Notes: a model not told the origin generated them from the sequence alone. Shown: positions 35,433 through 44,103, counted from the stretch's first letter. The stretch is 64,000 bases of DNA from Paenibacillus sp. FSL R7-0204 (GCF_038002225.1 NZ_JBBOCA010000001.1:6820001-6884000), one strand, 5' to 3'. Translations and numbers: made by a program.

Positions 35433-36800
35433 CTAATTCGCCGGTGTGTTCAGCGGCAGCGTTACAATGAAGCATGTGCCTGCGCCGAGCTCACTCTCGA
35501 CCCGGATATCCCCTTGATGAAGCAGGACGATCTGCTTCACGATCGCCAGCCCCATCCCGCTGCCGTTATACTTGTTGCTGTGGGAGCGGTCCGCCTTGAA
35601 GAAGCGTTCGAAGATCCGCTTCTGGTCCTCGGGGGCGATCCCGATGCCGGTGTCGGATACACGAACGGTCACATTTTTATTATCTTGATCCGTATGGACA
35701 CTGATTACTCCCCCATCCCCGGAGAACTTAATGCTGTTCCCCAACAGGTTCGTCCATACCTGGTTCAACAGGTCGTAATCCGCCGTCAGCACGGCAGGCG
35801 TCAGCTGAAGATCGAAGGTGATGCGGCGGGCCGACCATTGCGGCTGAAGGGCAACAATCACGCGCCGGATCTGTTCATCCAGGCTGAAGGTCGTGAACCG
35901 AAGCTGCTGGGACTGCGATTCAAGCAGACTCAGCTTCAGCAGACTGTCGCTCATCTTGGACATGCGCTCGGCTTCCCCGATGATGATATCGAGATAGCGG
36001 TTCCGTTCGCTCTCCGGGATATCCATCTGCTTCAGCGCCAGGGCATAGCCGGAGATGGAGGTCAGCGGCGACTGCACCTCATGGGATACATTCGACACGA
36101 AGTCACGACGCATCTGCTCCAGCTGCTGCAGATCATGCGTCATCTCCTCGAAGCTGCGCGCGAGAGTACCAAGCTCTCCGTTCTGCTTGATGTTCAGCTT
36201 CACGTTGAAGTCCCCGGCCGCGATCCTGCGCGTCGCGTTGGTCAGCTTCTTAATCGGGCGGACCAGGAACATCGCGGCCACCAGAATCACAAGGCTCCCG
36301 GATACCAGCGAATAGAGCGCAAAATTCAGCAGCCATTTCACCACAAATTCGGTAGACGGGGGACCGACAGGCTCTACAAACAATGCTTCTGTGCCCGTCT
36401 CCGTAGTTAATTGCAGTCCCAGGAGGCTGACCGAGATGCCCGACGGATTAACCTTAACGATGCCGCCAGCCAGCACCTGCTCCACTTGCCCCCTAGTTAC
36501 GGTCTCCAGCTTAAGGCCGTCAGGCCCGCCATAAGACCGGACCCCGCCGTTCTCATCATAAATCCGCACATGGTAGGTCTCAAGCTGCTTCAGGCCCGAT
36601 ACCAGCTTGTCGGCTTCATTCAGCGGGAAGGTATCATAGATCTGTACGACATCTTGTGCGAAGCGCAGCATGAGCACCTGCAGATTCTCGTTCAATTCAT
36701 CTTTGTATATCCAGATCGACAGATTGAAGGAGATCACCGTCCCCCCGATGACGGAGACCAGAAAGGTCAGGACCACACGGGTATATAAGGACTTGATCAT
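35433..36800 (-). CDS. Two-component sensor histidine kinase
   Basis: A 455-residue kinase. Membrane segment 1 is at about residues 9-31, an extracytoplasmic sensor at 32-155, membrane segment 2 at about 157-180, then HAMP (181-235). H240 lies in SHEVQSPLTS, and a full HATPase domain has the N box near 335, DTGIGI and GSGMGLAIVK. It overlaps the response regulator gene by four bases (ATGA). The SHEVQSP form of the H box is seen in a subset of cell-envelope kinases, but the stimulus is unknown. Confidence 0.94.
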   Translation of the reverse strand: MIKSLYTRVVLTFLVSVIGGTVISFNLSIWIYKDELNENLQVLMLRFAQDVVQIYDTFPLNEADKLVSGLKQLETYHVRIYDENGGVRSYGGPDGLKLETVTRGQVEQVLAGGIVKVNPSGISVSLLGLQLTTETGTEALFVEPVGPPSTEFVVKWLLNFALYSLVSGSLVILVAAMFLVRPIKKLTNATRRIAAGDFNVKLNIKQNGELGTLARSFEEMTHDLQQLEQMRRDFVSNVSHEVQSPLTSISGYALALKQMDIPESERNRYLDIIIGEAERMSKMSDSLLKLSLLESQSQQLRFTTFSLDEQIRRVIVALQPQWSARRITFDLQLTPAVLTADYDLLNQVWTNLLGNSIKFSGDGGVISVHTDQDNKNVTVRVSDTGIGIAPEDQKRIFERFFKADRSHSNKYNGSGMGLAIVKQIVLLHQGDIRVESELGAGTCFIVTLPLNTPAN

Positions 36801-37471
36801 TCAGTAACCTCAAGCCGGTAGCCCAGCCCCCGTACAGTCTCGATCCGAAAATCCGGCGAAGCCGCAAACCGTTCACGCAGGCGCTTGATATGTACATCTA
36901 TCGTCCGGTCATCTCCTGAGTAATCAATACCCCAGATCTGGTCGATCAGTTGCTCGCGGGTGTAGACCTGCCCTGGTGTTCCAGCCAGCTTATACAGCAG
37001 CTCGAACTCCTTCAGCGGCAGGGACAACGTTTCAGCCCCGTTCATCACCTTGTAGGTCTGCCGGTCCAGCGTTACCTCTCCGATACGGATCGTATGCGAC
37101 TTGCCGATTCCCGAGCGCTTCAGCAAGGCTCTGACCCGGACCGTCAGCTCCAGCGGATCAAAGGGCTTGGTCAGATAATCATCGGTTCCCAGCTCGAATC
37201 CCTTCACCTTCTCCCAGGTTTCCCCCTTTGCCGTCAGCATTAACAGCGGCAGCTCCGGGTCTGCTCTGCGAAGCTCCTTGCATAGCGCCCAGCCGTCCAT
37301 CACCGGCATCATAATATCCAGGATGACCAGATCTACCTGTGTTCTCGCATAGACCGCCAGCGCCTCTTGGCCGTCTGCCGCTTCGGCGGTATCGAATCCG
37401 TCATTGCGCAGAAATAGGCAGACAAGCTCGCGTATATTCGCATCGTCGTCTGCAACAAGTATAATAGGCAT
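36797..37471 (-). CDS. OmpR-type response regulator
   Basis: A 224-residue response regulator with acidic residues D8/D9/D10, phospho-acceptor D52, a conserved threonine in LMLTAKGE, lysine in LTKPFDP, and a C-terminal winged helix ending FRIETVRGLGYRLEVTE. First gene of the operon followed by its kinase with ATGA overlap. An AGAGGG site precedes the ATG. The operon may extend to the hydrolase gene downstream, though a 125-bp gap could hold a separate promoter. Confidence 0.95.
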   Translation of the reverse strand: MPIILVADDDANIRELVCLFLRNDGFDTAEAADGQEALAVYARTQVDLVILDIMMPVMDGWALCKELRRADPELPLLMLTAKGETWEKVKGFELGTDDYLTKPFDPLELTVRVRALLKRSGIGKSHTIRIGEVTLDRQTYKVMNGAETLSLPLKEFELLYKLAGTPGQVYTREQLIDQIWGIDYSGDDRTIDVHIKRLRERFAASPDFRIETVRGLGYRLEVTE

Positions 37472-37585
37472 CTATTCCCTCTTTTCGTATGATCCGGCCT
37501 TATAAAGCTCTCTTCCCTCTAGCATCACCCTGCTGCCTTGCCGGTATGCACCGGCACCAACATCCGCTCCGGCCTCGCGCTCCGG

Positions 37586-38461
37586 CTAGGTGCCGAACCG
37601 CTGCCGGTAGCCGCATTTGCGGCACAGCTCCTCAACAGCTTCCCGGCGCGAGAAGCCGTAGAACAGATTATTCGCCCGTTCCCCCTCGACAATCTCGGAG
37701 AACGGCTGCTCATGAATATTGCCGAGGTTAATCACCCCTTCGCCATCCAGACAGCACGGTACAACGGTGCCGTCTACCAGGACCGCCGCCTGGCTGCGCA
37801 GCGCATGGCAGAAGCCCTTGCCGTCATCCTCCGGCTCATGCAGCGCCGGCCATCTGAACTCGTGGTCCTGGTTCAGGTACACGCGCGGGGCAATCTTCAC
37901 GCCGCTGCCGGGGATGACCTTCTCCTCGATCCTGTAGTCAAGCCCGAAGGCCTCCTCCAGCAGAGCCAGCGTCTCACGGTTGCGCTCCTTCTCCAGATTC
38001 GTCCGGTTGTCCTCTGTCAGATTCCAGAGCCGGAACGAGACAATGACGCCGCTCGCAGAGACCTCCCGGACGAACTGAATGATCTCTGTAAGATAATCTT
38101 CGCGGTTCTCCGAGCCTGCATGGCCGTCGAAGCTGTGCAGCGAGAAGTTCATCTGCCGCAGCGCCGGCTTGCCAAGCAGCTTCGGCCCTGCCTTACGGAT
38201 CAAAGTACCGTTGGTCGTAATGTTGACCTTGAAGCCCTTGGCATGCGCTGCATCCAGCAGCTCGCCCAGCTTCGGATGCAGCAGCGGCTCGCCTTTGACA
38301 TGCAGATAGATATGATTGCTATGCGGTTTGATCTCATCAAGAATGGTACCAAACGTCTCCAGCTTCATGAAATTCTTCTCCCGCTCCGTAGGCGGACAGA
38401 AGCTGCAGGCCAGGTTGCAGACGCTTGTGATCTCGATGTATACCTTTTTGAATGTCTTCAA
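37586..38461 (-). CDS. Radical SAM protein with SPASM-like C-terminus
   Basis: A 291-residue radical SAM enzyme. The three iron-sulfur cysteines are C15, C19 and C22 in CNLACSFC. A TIM-barrel-like core follows, with GEPLLHPKL (the GGEP-like SAM site) and TTNGT. A C-terminal region with several cysteines (CHALR near 223, VPCCLDG near 239, CRKCGYRQ at the end) resembles a SPASM/Twitch auxiliary cluster domain. Start TTG, 6 bases after GGGGAG. It follows an oxidoreductase gene by 42 bases on the same strand, so the pair is an operon. Such proteins modify peptides or sugars; no precursor peptide was found nearby. Confidence 0.87.
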   Translation of the reverse strand: MKTFKKVYIEITSVCNLACSFCPPTEREKNFMKLETFGTILDEIKPHSNHIYLHVKGEPLLHPKLGELLDAAHAKGFKVNITTNGTLIRKAGPKLLGKPALRQMNFSLHSFDGHAGSENREDYLTEIIQFVREVSASGVIVSFRLWNLTEDNRTNLEKERNRETLALLEEAFGLDYRIEEKVIPGSGVKIAPRVYLNQDHEFRWPALHEPEDDGKGFCHALRSQAAVLVDGTVVPCCLDGEGVINLGNIHEQPFSEIVEGERANNLFYGFSRREAVEELCRKCGYRQRFGT

Positions 38462-38503
38462 GTTCCGCTCCCCATTTCATCCAAAGTGTGGTTTCAGCTG
38501 CTT

Positions 38504-39490
38504 CTAGAGATCCGAAGCATAGCGAAGGCCGATCTGGGCTCTCGCCTCTTCCATCAGCTCTGCCACCGCCAGGGAATTAGCGTGGCTGTTGGTCGCGCTC
38601 TCCCGCTGCCCGCTCTTCAGCAGATGAATGAACTCCTCAACCTCATAGTACATTGCCTCATACACCTGCGGGAGCGTAAGCTCCTCGACGGTTCCGTCGC
38701 GGTAGTGGATTTTGACCTGATAGGGCTGGTTAATCTTGTCGATAACCATTGTTGCGTTCTCTCCCTGAATCTCGGCAGGCAGATAGGAGTCCGCAATCTT
38801 GGAATGCATAATGACCGCCCCCATGTCCGGGTAACGCATCACCATGCTGCCTTCGCCGTCCACACCCGAAGCGAGCATCAGGCCTGCTGCCTTCACTGTA
38901 TCCGGCTTGCCGAACAAGACCACCATTGGATACAGGCAGTAGATGCCCAGATCCATCAGAGAGCCGTTAGAATATTCAGGATTGAACGCGTTCAGCACCG
39001 TCCCCTGGCGGTAAGCATCATACCTCGAAGAGTATTGACAATAACCTGCGAAGTAGCGCCGGACTTGACCCAGCTTATATAAGTTATCCCGGATCACGCC
39101 AAAATTCGGCATGAACGTGGATTTCATCGCTTCCATGAACAGCACATCATTGCGGCGCGCAGCGATGATCATCTCCTTCAGCTCCCGGCTGTTGGAGGCC
39201 GCCGGCTTCTCACAGAGGACATGCTTGCCGTGATTCAGACAGATCAATGAATGCTCCGCATGCATTGAGTTGGGGCTGGCGATATAGACCGCGTCCACCT
39301 CTGCGCTTGATACCATCGCCTCCAGATCCGTATAGATTGAAGCCCCGGCATACTTGGCGGCAAAAGCCTGTCCCTTCTCCTCTGTGCGGGAATACACGGC
39401 CGTAAGCAAAAACTCCTCATTCTCAAGTCCCGCCTGTACAAAGCGGTCTGTAATCCAGTTAGTCCCTACAACCCCGAAACGAATAGTCAT
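38504..39490 (-). CDS. Gfo/Idh/MocA family oxidoreductase
   Basis: A 328-residue NAD(P)-dependent oxidoreductase. Rossmann GVVGTNWITDRF at the N-terminus, the EKP motif near residues 92-94 (CEKPAASNSREL), and a family-typical C-terminal domain. First gene of a two-gene operon with the radical SAM gene. The 98-bp element copy 3 lies directly upstream and ends about 20 bases before the ATG, with AAAGGA at the end of the element providing the ribosome binding site, so the element is part of its 5' leader. Substrate unknown. Confidence 0.9.
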   Translation of the reverse strand: MTIRFGVVGTNWITDRFVQAGLENEEFLLTAVYSRTEEKGQAFAAKYAGASIYTDLEAMVSSAEVDAVYIASPNSMHAEHSLICLNHGKHVLCEKPAASNSRELKEMIIAARRNDVLFMEAMKSTFMPNFGVIRDNLYKLGQVRRYFAGYCQYSSRYDAYRQGTVLNAFNPEYSNGSLMDLGIYCLYPMVVLFGKPDTVKAAGLMLASGVDGEGSMVMRYPDMGAVIMHSKIADSYLPAEIQGENATMVIDKINQPYQVKIHYRDGTVEELTLPQVYEAMYYEVEEFIHLLKSGQRESATNSHANSLAVAELMEEARAQIGLRYASDL

Positions 39491-39510
39491 GAATGATCCC
39501 GTCCTTTTTC

Positions 39511-39611
39511 AATATATATAGAATTTATATGTTTCACGCTATACATTATCCTTCTATTTCTCGCCGAAACGGTACCGTCCTTTATAAGGACGGCAAAGCC
39601 GTTTCCACTTG
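39511..39611 (-). repeat. 98-bp structured intergenic element, copy 3
   Basis: On the minus strand, beginning CAAGTGGAAACGG and ending with an AT-rich run just before the ribosome binding site of the oxidoreductase gene. Stem positions are identical to the consensus; differences fall in loops and in the AT-rich 3' part. Confidence 0.88.
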
Positions 39612-39924
39612 AAATGTCAGCTATAACTGCTATTTTCTCATTCCATGATAGGTATGTCCACTTATATACCGTAATTTCCGACAAATTCCGCTAGATTTCG
39701 CTTGTGAAAAAAAGCACCTGAGAATAGGCACAGGATTCACCTTCATTTGTCCAACACCGCCCATCGGACCAAGGGGCCATTCGTCCAGCCTTTACCTCCC
39801 GGGGGCCATGCATTAACTCACACAGATCCACTCCACTCTAACTTACCTTGCATCCCACACAGAGACATTCACTCCAACCTAGCCATGCATCTCTACTTAG
39901 CCTTGCATTTCCCACAAGCCAGCC

Positions 39925-40112
39925 TGCAATTGTACTTCGTACAATAGAATCCGGTGTAAAGCTCCCATTTTTCCATTCTGCTGTACTTCGTACAATAGAA
40001 TTTGGAGTTTGCGCCTGTAGCAGGCCTTCCCCCATAAATCTACTGTATCAAATACAACAGAATTGATTTTAGAGGTGTTTTGGGGACTTTCTATTGTACA
40101 TAATGCAATCAC
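39925..40112. repeat. Tandem ~53-bp hairpin repeats, family C (4 units)
   Basis: Cores TTGTAC-TTC-GTACAA, CTGTAC-TTC-GTACAA, CTGTAT-CAA-ATACAA and TTGTAC-ATA-ATGCAA recur about every 53-58 bp, each followed by TAGAAT or a variant. The third core changes both arms (C to T and G to A), preserving the stem. It lies beyond the thrC terminator in the 796-bp gene-free stretch 39491-40286, which also holds copy 3 of the element. Positions 39620-39900 show a weak direct repeat CTTACCTTGCAT/CTTAGCCTTGCAT and nothing else. Confidence 0.75.
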
Positions 40113-40213
40113 CTGACTGGCGGAGGCAGGTTAGGTGCAGTATGCAGTTGGCAGAGCGAAATGGCAGTGGCAGTTAGGTACGTGTACTATCCAGTGTCCC
40201 ACAATACGGGCGA

Positions 40214-40250
40214 CAGCAAACAGCCCCCGCTCATCCCGGCGGGGGCTGTC
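40214..40250 (-). terminator. Intrinsic terminator of thrC
   Basis: CAGCCCCCGC/GCGGGGGCTG stem, followed on the minus strand by TTTG. It lies 37 bases beyond the thrC stop codon. Confidence 0.75.
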
Positions 40251-40286
40251 TACATCCTGCGCGGGCCCACTGGACACGCACCTATT

Positions 40287-41675
40287 TTACCCGTAAAAAG
40301 CCACAAGCTGGCGGACAATCTCCGCCTTATCATGATCGACCACGACCTGATGCTGCGGCTGCTCGAACAGCGCCGAGATCTGAGCCGGGAACTCCTGCTT
40401 GATGCCGGTCAAGGCAATCGCCTCGTCGAACTTCGCCGGATGCGCTGTAGCGTAAGCAATACTTACCTCATCCGGGGCACTAAACTTCTCGTACGCAGCT
40501 ACGCCACATGCCGTATGCGGGTCGAGCAGATAGCCGGATTCCTGCTGGTACTTGCTGATGATTTCCAGACACTGTGCGTTCTTCACGCCCAGCGCCGAGA
40601 AGTCCGCCTGTACCCGGGCCAGCAGTTCGCCATCCACCTTAATTGCGCCCTCGCTCTGTAAGGCTGCCATGTACCCTGACAGCTTCTCCGCATCCTCGTC
40701 CAGCAGATAATACAGATAACGTTCGAAATTGCTCGCCACCTGGATATCCATCGACGGGCTGTAGGTGCCCGTGAAGCTGCCCGGTTTGTATTCACCGGTA
40801 ACCACGAACCGTTCGAGGATGTTGTTCTCATTGGTGGCGATGATCAGCTTGTGGATCGGCAGACCCATTTTCTGCGCCAGGTAGCCTGAGAAAATATTGC
40901 CGAAGTTGCCCGAAGGCACGCTGATATTGACCTTCTTCTGATCGCTTCCCGGAAGCTGCAGATAAGCATGGAAATAATAGACCGTCTGCGCCAGAATGCG
41001 CACGAAGTTAATGGAGTTAATCGCCCGCAGGTGATACCGTCCCTTGAAGTCGAGATCGGCGAACAGCTCCTTGATAATCTTCTGGCAATCGTCGAAGTTG
41101 CCTTCTACAGACAGATTCAGCACATTGCTGTCATCTACGGTGGTCATTTGCAGCTCCTGCACCTTGCTGACCTTGCCATGCGGATGAAGGATACAGATCT
41201 TGATGCCTTCCTTGCCGCGAACGCCCTGAATGGCTGCAGCACCGGTATCGCCGGAGGTTGCCCCGAGAATATGGATGATCTCACCGCGCACCTTGGCAAT
41301 GTAGGAGTACAGCTCGCCCATGAACTGCAGCGCCACATCCTTGAAGGCAAACGTCGGCCCATGGAACAGCTCCAGCACATATAGAGAATCGCTCACCCGG
41401 TGCAGCGGCGTAACTTCCGGAGCGCGGAAGTTGGCATAGCTGGTGTAGACCATCGAGCGCAGATCATCATAAGGAATTTCGTCATTGGTATAGTAGGAGA
41501 AAATCTCAAGGAACAACTCCTGAAAGCTCAGGCTTCTCCATTCCTCCAGCTTCTCCGGGGAAATCACCGGAATCTCAGCCGGCACCATCAACCCGCCGTC
41601 ATCCGCCAGCCCCATCAGAACTGTATCAATAAAGCCTCTGGCCGCTACCTTGCCTCTTGTGCTTATATACTCCAT
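40287..41675 (-). CDS. thrC: Threonine synthase
   Basis: A 462-residue pyridoxal-phosphate enzyme making threonine from O-phosphohomoserine. It is the long form (as in E. coli and yeast) rather than the roughly 350-residue form of B. subtilis. The N-terminal EYISTRGKV....GFIDTVLMGLADDGGLMVP block is diagnostic for the long form. The PLP lysine is K112 in FAFKDVALQ. ATSGDTGAAA and SVPSGNFGNI are also visible. A GGAGGATG site precedes the ATG. No hom or thrB gene is adjacent, so the threonine pathway genes are dispersed. Confidence 0.95.
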   Translation of the reverse strand: MEYISTRGKVAARGFIDTVLMGLADDGGLMVPAEIPVISPEKLEEWRSLSFQELFLEIFSYYTNDEIPYDDLRSMVYTSYANFRAPEVTPLHRVSDSLYVLELFHGPTFAFKDVALQFMGELYSYIAKVRGEIIHILGATSGDTGAAAIQGVRGKEGIKICILHPHGKVSKVQELQMTTVDDSNVLNLSVEGNFDDCQKIIKELFADLDFKGRYHLRAINSINFVRILAQTVYYFHAYLQLPGSDQKKVNISVPSGNFGNIFSGYLAQKMGLPIHKLIIATNENNILERFVVTGEYKPGSFTGTYSPSMDIQVASNFERYLYYLLDEDAEKLSGYMAALQSEGAIKVDGELLARVQADFSALGVKNAQCLEIISKYQQESGYLLDPHTACGVAAYEKFSAPDEVSIAYATAHPAKFDEAIALTGIKQEFPAQISALFEQPQHQVVVDHDKAEIVRQLVAFYG

Positions 41676-41773
41676 ACCCGTCTCATCCTCCTGAACCCCT
41701 CTTTATTTACTGTACATAGTACCACGTTTACGCGTTAAAGTCCGCTGATTCTATAAGATTAAGGCTCACCGGG

Positions 41774-42268
41774 CTATTTGCCCTGAAGCTCTTTCCAGAC
41801 GGTTTTGTTGCTGTACTTTTTCTCTGTGCTGACATCCTGGCCGAACCATTCCGGGGCTGTAAAGCCTTCCGCCTCCTCCAGCGAATCGAACTCAACCTCA
41901 AGCACCGTTAGCTCCAGCTGGGTATAAAGATCAATCTCCACCGTTGTACCGTTCCATACGCCTGTAATGCGGGTTTTGACCAGCGGGATCGCCTTCACAG
42001 CCTCAATCATCTGATTATACAAGCCTGCGGAAATGAAATATTCAATCTCCTGGCGGCTGATGCCCTTGCCATCCTTGAACGTATGCGTGTACGTAACCTC
42101 ACCCGTGTCCAGATCCGTAATCTTCCGCACCCGCAGCTCCTGCCCGTCCTCAATCGCAAGATACGTCTGGTCAATACTGTGACGGGTCAGCACCTTCAGC
42201 TGTCCTTCTTCAATCAGCCGCTCCGGGTATTCCGGCAGCAGGAATTTGCGTTCAATCTCCATAGCCAT
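41774..42268 (-). CDS. CYTH domain protein
   Basis: A 164-residue soluble protein with the CYTH signature EIERKF at residues 4-9 and the alternating charged strands of a triphosphate tunnel (LRVRKI, YTHTFKDGKG, EIEYF, RITGVW, VEIDLY, VLEVEFDSLEEAEGF). Family members hydrolyse tripolyphosphate, thiamine triphosphate or bind nucleotides; the precise substrate is unknown. A GGAGAG site 7 bases before the first ATG supports that start. Monocistronic, upstream of thrC and with its own promoter region. Confidence 0.9.
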   Translation of the reverse strand: MAMEIERKFLLPEYPERLIEEGQLKVLTRHSIDQTYLAIEDGQELRVRKITDLDTGEVTYTHTFKDGKGISRQEIEYFISAGLYNQMIEAVKAIPLVKTRITGVWNGTTVEIDLYTQLELTVLEVEFDSLEEAEGFTAPEWFGQDVSTEKKYSNKTVWKELQGK

Positions 42269-42388
42269 GCTGTTTCTCTCCTCTGTGTGCGAGCTTTGTG
42301 CGAGCGTTAATGTTACATATTATTTATCATCATAGGGGCGGGTCATACGCAAGTCAACCGGAGGGAACGGATTATCCGGGAAAAAATC

Positions 42389-42733
42389 CTATACCTTCTG
42401 CCCGCCTAAGGCATGAATGTTATTCGCTCCCCAAGCCACGATCTCTTCGATTAACGGAACCAATTCCTGCCCGGAGGGGGTCAGGGAATACTCGACGCGA
42501 GGAGGCACCTCATGATATTGCTCACGGTGGATAATCCCGTAGTCGATAAGATCCTTGAGGCAGTTGGTCAGGGTGGTTCCGGTGATGCCGTTCAGCCTTC
42601 TTTTTAGTTCGTTATACCGGATCGGCCCCTCTTCGCTCAGTAAAGCTAGGATAGGCAGATTCCATTTTCCGCTGATGACATGAAAAGCAAAGGTGGCGGG
42701 GCACATCTGCGTTAAGTCGTCCTCATATTTCAT
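42389..42733 (-). CDS. HxlR family transcriptional regulator
   Basis: A 114-residue winged-helix regulator. The conserved N-terminal cysteine C11 in MCPATFAF and the HxlR core (GKWNLPILALLSEEGPIRYNELKRRL...TLTNCLKDL) are clear. HxlR-type proteins such as HypR sense disulfide or aldehyde stress through that cysteine. The frame starts at an ATG 15 bases upstream, but that ATG overlaps the GGAGG site; the ATG at 42733 has it 8 bases ahead. Divergent from a DsbA-like gene, whose expression it probably controls. Confidence 0.92.
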   Translation of the reverse strand: MKYEDDLTQMCPATFAFHVISGKWNLPILALLSEEGPIRYNELKRRLNGITGTTLTNCLKDLIDYGIIHREQYHEVPPRVEYSLTPSGQELVPLIEEIVAWGANNIHALGGQKV

Positions 42734-42822
42734 AGGCGATTCCTCCATTAGTATATTTTATATACCAGGTATTAAAAACAATAGTACTTGTTAATCTGAT
42801 TCCGGATATTATAATCATACTA

Positions 42823-42863
42823 CAAGTAGAAACGCTTTGCCGTCCTTTAAATTCTTATATTTT
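42823..42863 (+). repeat. 98-bp structured element, copy 4 (internally deleted)
   Basis: Both ends match the family (CAAGTAGAAACG...CCGTCCTTT joined to AAATTCTTATATTTT), but the roughly 57 bases between them, including the second half of the central palindrome, are missing. The end of the element is 26 bases from the ATG of the DsbA-like gene. Confidence 0.82.
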
Positions 42864-42888
42864 GAAAAAGAAAGTGAGGTAAACAGCT

Positions 42889-43806
42889 ATGAATACAAAT
42901 CCTATGATCTGTGATCTGAAAACAGGTGTATGCGGGGTCAGCGACGAGGAGCATACCCAAATTATAGATTTCAATCCGCAGCCGCAGCCCAAAGTTACTC
43001 TCTATTATGCGACGGATCCGATCTGTTCACACTGCTGGGCCATCGAGCCTACCCTGAACCGGTTTATTCAGCAATATGGCAAGTACTTTGATCTACAGCC
43101 TCTGATGGGCGGATTATTAGCCGGGTGGAACGGCTTTGCTGACAAGGCGAATGGAATACAGCAGCCCTCCGATGTAGCGGAGCACTGGAAGGAAGTCGGG
43201 GCGCATTACCGCATGCCTATTGACGGTAGCCTGTGGCTGAACAATCCGGTCATGTCCTCTTATCCGCCGTCCAGAGTATTCAAGGTTATCCAGCAGAGAC
43301 ATCCGGGGAAGGAACTGGCCTACTTGCGGAGCGCCAGAGAAGCAGTCTTCGTCTTCAACCGGAATATCGGGGAAGACGAGGTACTCGCGGATATTGTGGA
43401 TAGTCTGGGATTACCCGGCGATGAGATCATTCAGGCCGCAGGACTAGAAGCGGCTCAGGAGCTGCTGGAGGAGGATTTCCAGAAGGTGGCCCAGCTAGGC
43501 GTGCGCGGCTTCCCGACCCTTGTCATGATCAATGAAGAGAACCAAGGCATCAAGCTGGTCGGGTCCCGGACCCTGCAAAACTACGTGGACGCCTTGCAGC
43601 AGCTTATCCCTGAGCCTCTTGCTCCTGCCGCTCTACCGGTTATGCCGGAGCTGCTGGCCGAAGGACATCTTCTCTTCTCCAGAGAAATCGAGGCCATGTA
43701 CGATATCGGGCAGGATGAGGTGGAGGCCTTCACCGCCACTGCGCTTCCCGAGCATTCATACCGTACCCGGCAGATCCTGGGTGAGATGTTCATCGAACCG
43801 GCCTGA
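42889..43806 (+). CDS. DsbA-family protein, SpxH/YjbH-like
   Basis: A 305-residue cytoplasmic thioredoxin-fold protein. The CxxC motif is C46/C49 in DPICSHCWAIEPTLNRF; the N-terminus has two more cysteines (C8, C15). The DsbA insertion and RGFPTLVMI cis-proline loop near residue 203 are present. The C-terminal region after residue 240 resembles SpxH/YjbH, which delivers Spx to ClpXP; FrnE-like oxidoreductases are an alternative. A GTGAGG site lies upstream. It is divergent from an HxlR regulator with a redox cysteine, consistent with a thiol-stress function. Confidence 0.85.
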   Translation: MNTNPMICDLKTGVCGVSDEEHTQIIDFNPQPQPKVTLYYATDPICSHCWAIEPTLNRFIQQYGKYFDLQPLMGGLLAGWNGFADKANGIQQPSDVAEHWKEVGAHYRMPIDGSLWLNNPVMSSYPPSRVFKVIQQRHPGKELAYLRSAREAVFVFNRNIGEDEVLADIVDSLGLPGDEIIQAAGLEAAQELLEEDFQKVAQLGVRGFPTLVMINEENQGIKLVGSRTLQNYVDALQQLIPEPLAPAALPVMPELLAEGHLLFSREIEAMYDIGQDEVEAFTATALPEHSYRTRQILGEMFIEPA

Positions 43807-43819
43807 GGCAGCCGTATTT

Positions 43820-43862
43820 AACAAACAGCGGTCCCCCGTTTCGGAGGACCGCTGTTTGTTGG
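43820..43862. terminator. Bidirectional terminator
   Basis: A 15-bp perfect stem AACAAACAGCGGTCC/GGACCGCTGTTTGTT with an 11-base loop, 14 bases after the stop codon. Confidence 0.9.
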
Positions 43863-43907
43863 ATTATACTAAATCATAATGCCCATATACTGAAGCATGG
43901 TGCCCAT

Positions 43908-44088
43908 GCGGACTGAGAATCCGCTATTCGGCATAAATAGCCGTTTTTGCCATACCATATGGATTCAGAGGCCCTTATTCGTGCGATTTCGCCTTGAAAC
44001 GGCCAGCCCGGAAGATAATAAGGTCTTCTGAGTCCGAAAGAACAGAAATCAGGTTAGTTTAGGAGCAAATAAGATCATGTCAGTCCGC
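43908..44088. repeat. ~52-bp repeats, family D (two units each way)
   Basis: Two plus-strand units (GCGGACTGAGAATCCGC at 43908 and TGGATTCAGAGGCCC at 43960) and two minus-strand units reading GCGGACTGACATGATC and CGGACTCAGAAGACC (ending 44088 and 44036). Spacing is 52-53 bp in each pair. Each pair reads in the same sense as the nearer of the two convergent flanking genes. With the terminator this accounts for the 297-bp gene-free stretch 43807-44103. Confidence 0.65.
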
Positions 44089-44103
44089 AAGGCGTTACCA
44101 CCC

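Noticed and set aside
40161..40661. Plus-strand ORF of 166 codons overlapping thrC
   Set aside because: It is antisense to the 3' end of thrC, which is certain, and runs through the thrC terminator hairpin.
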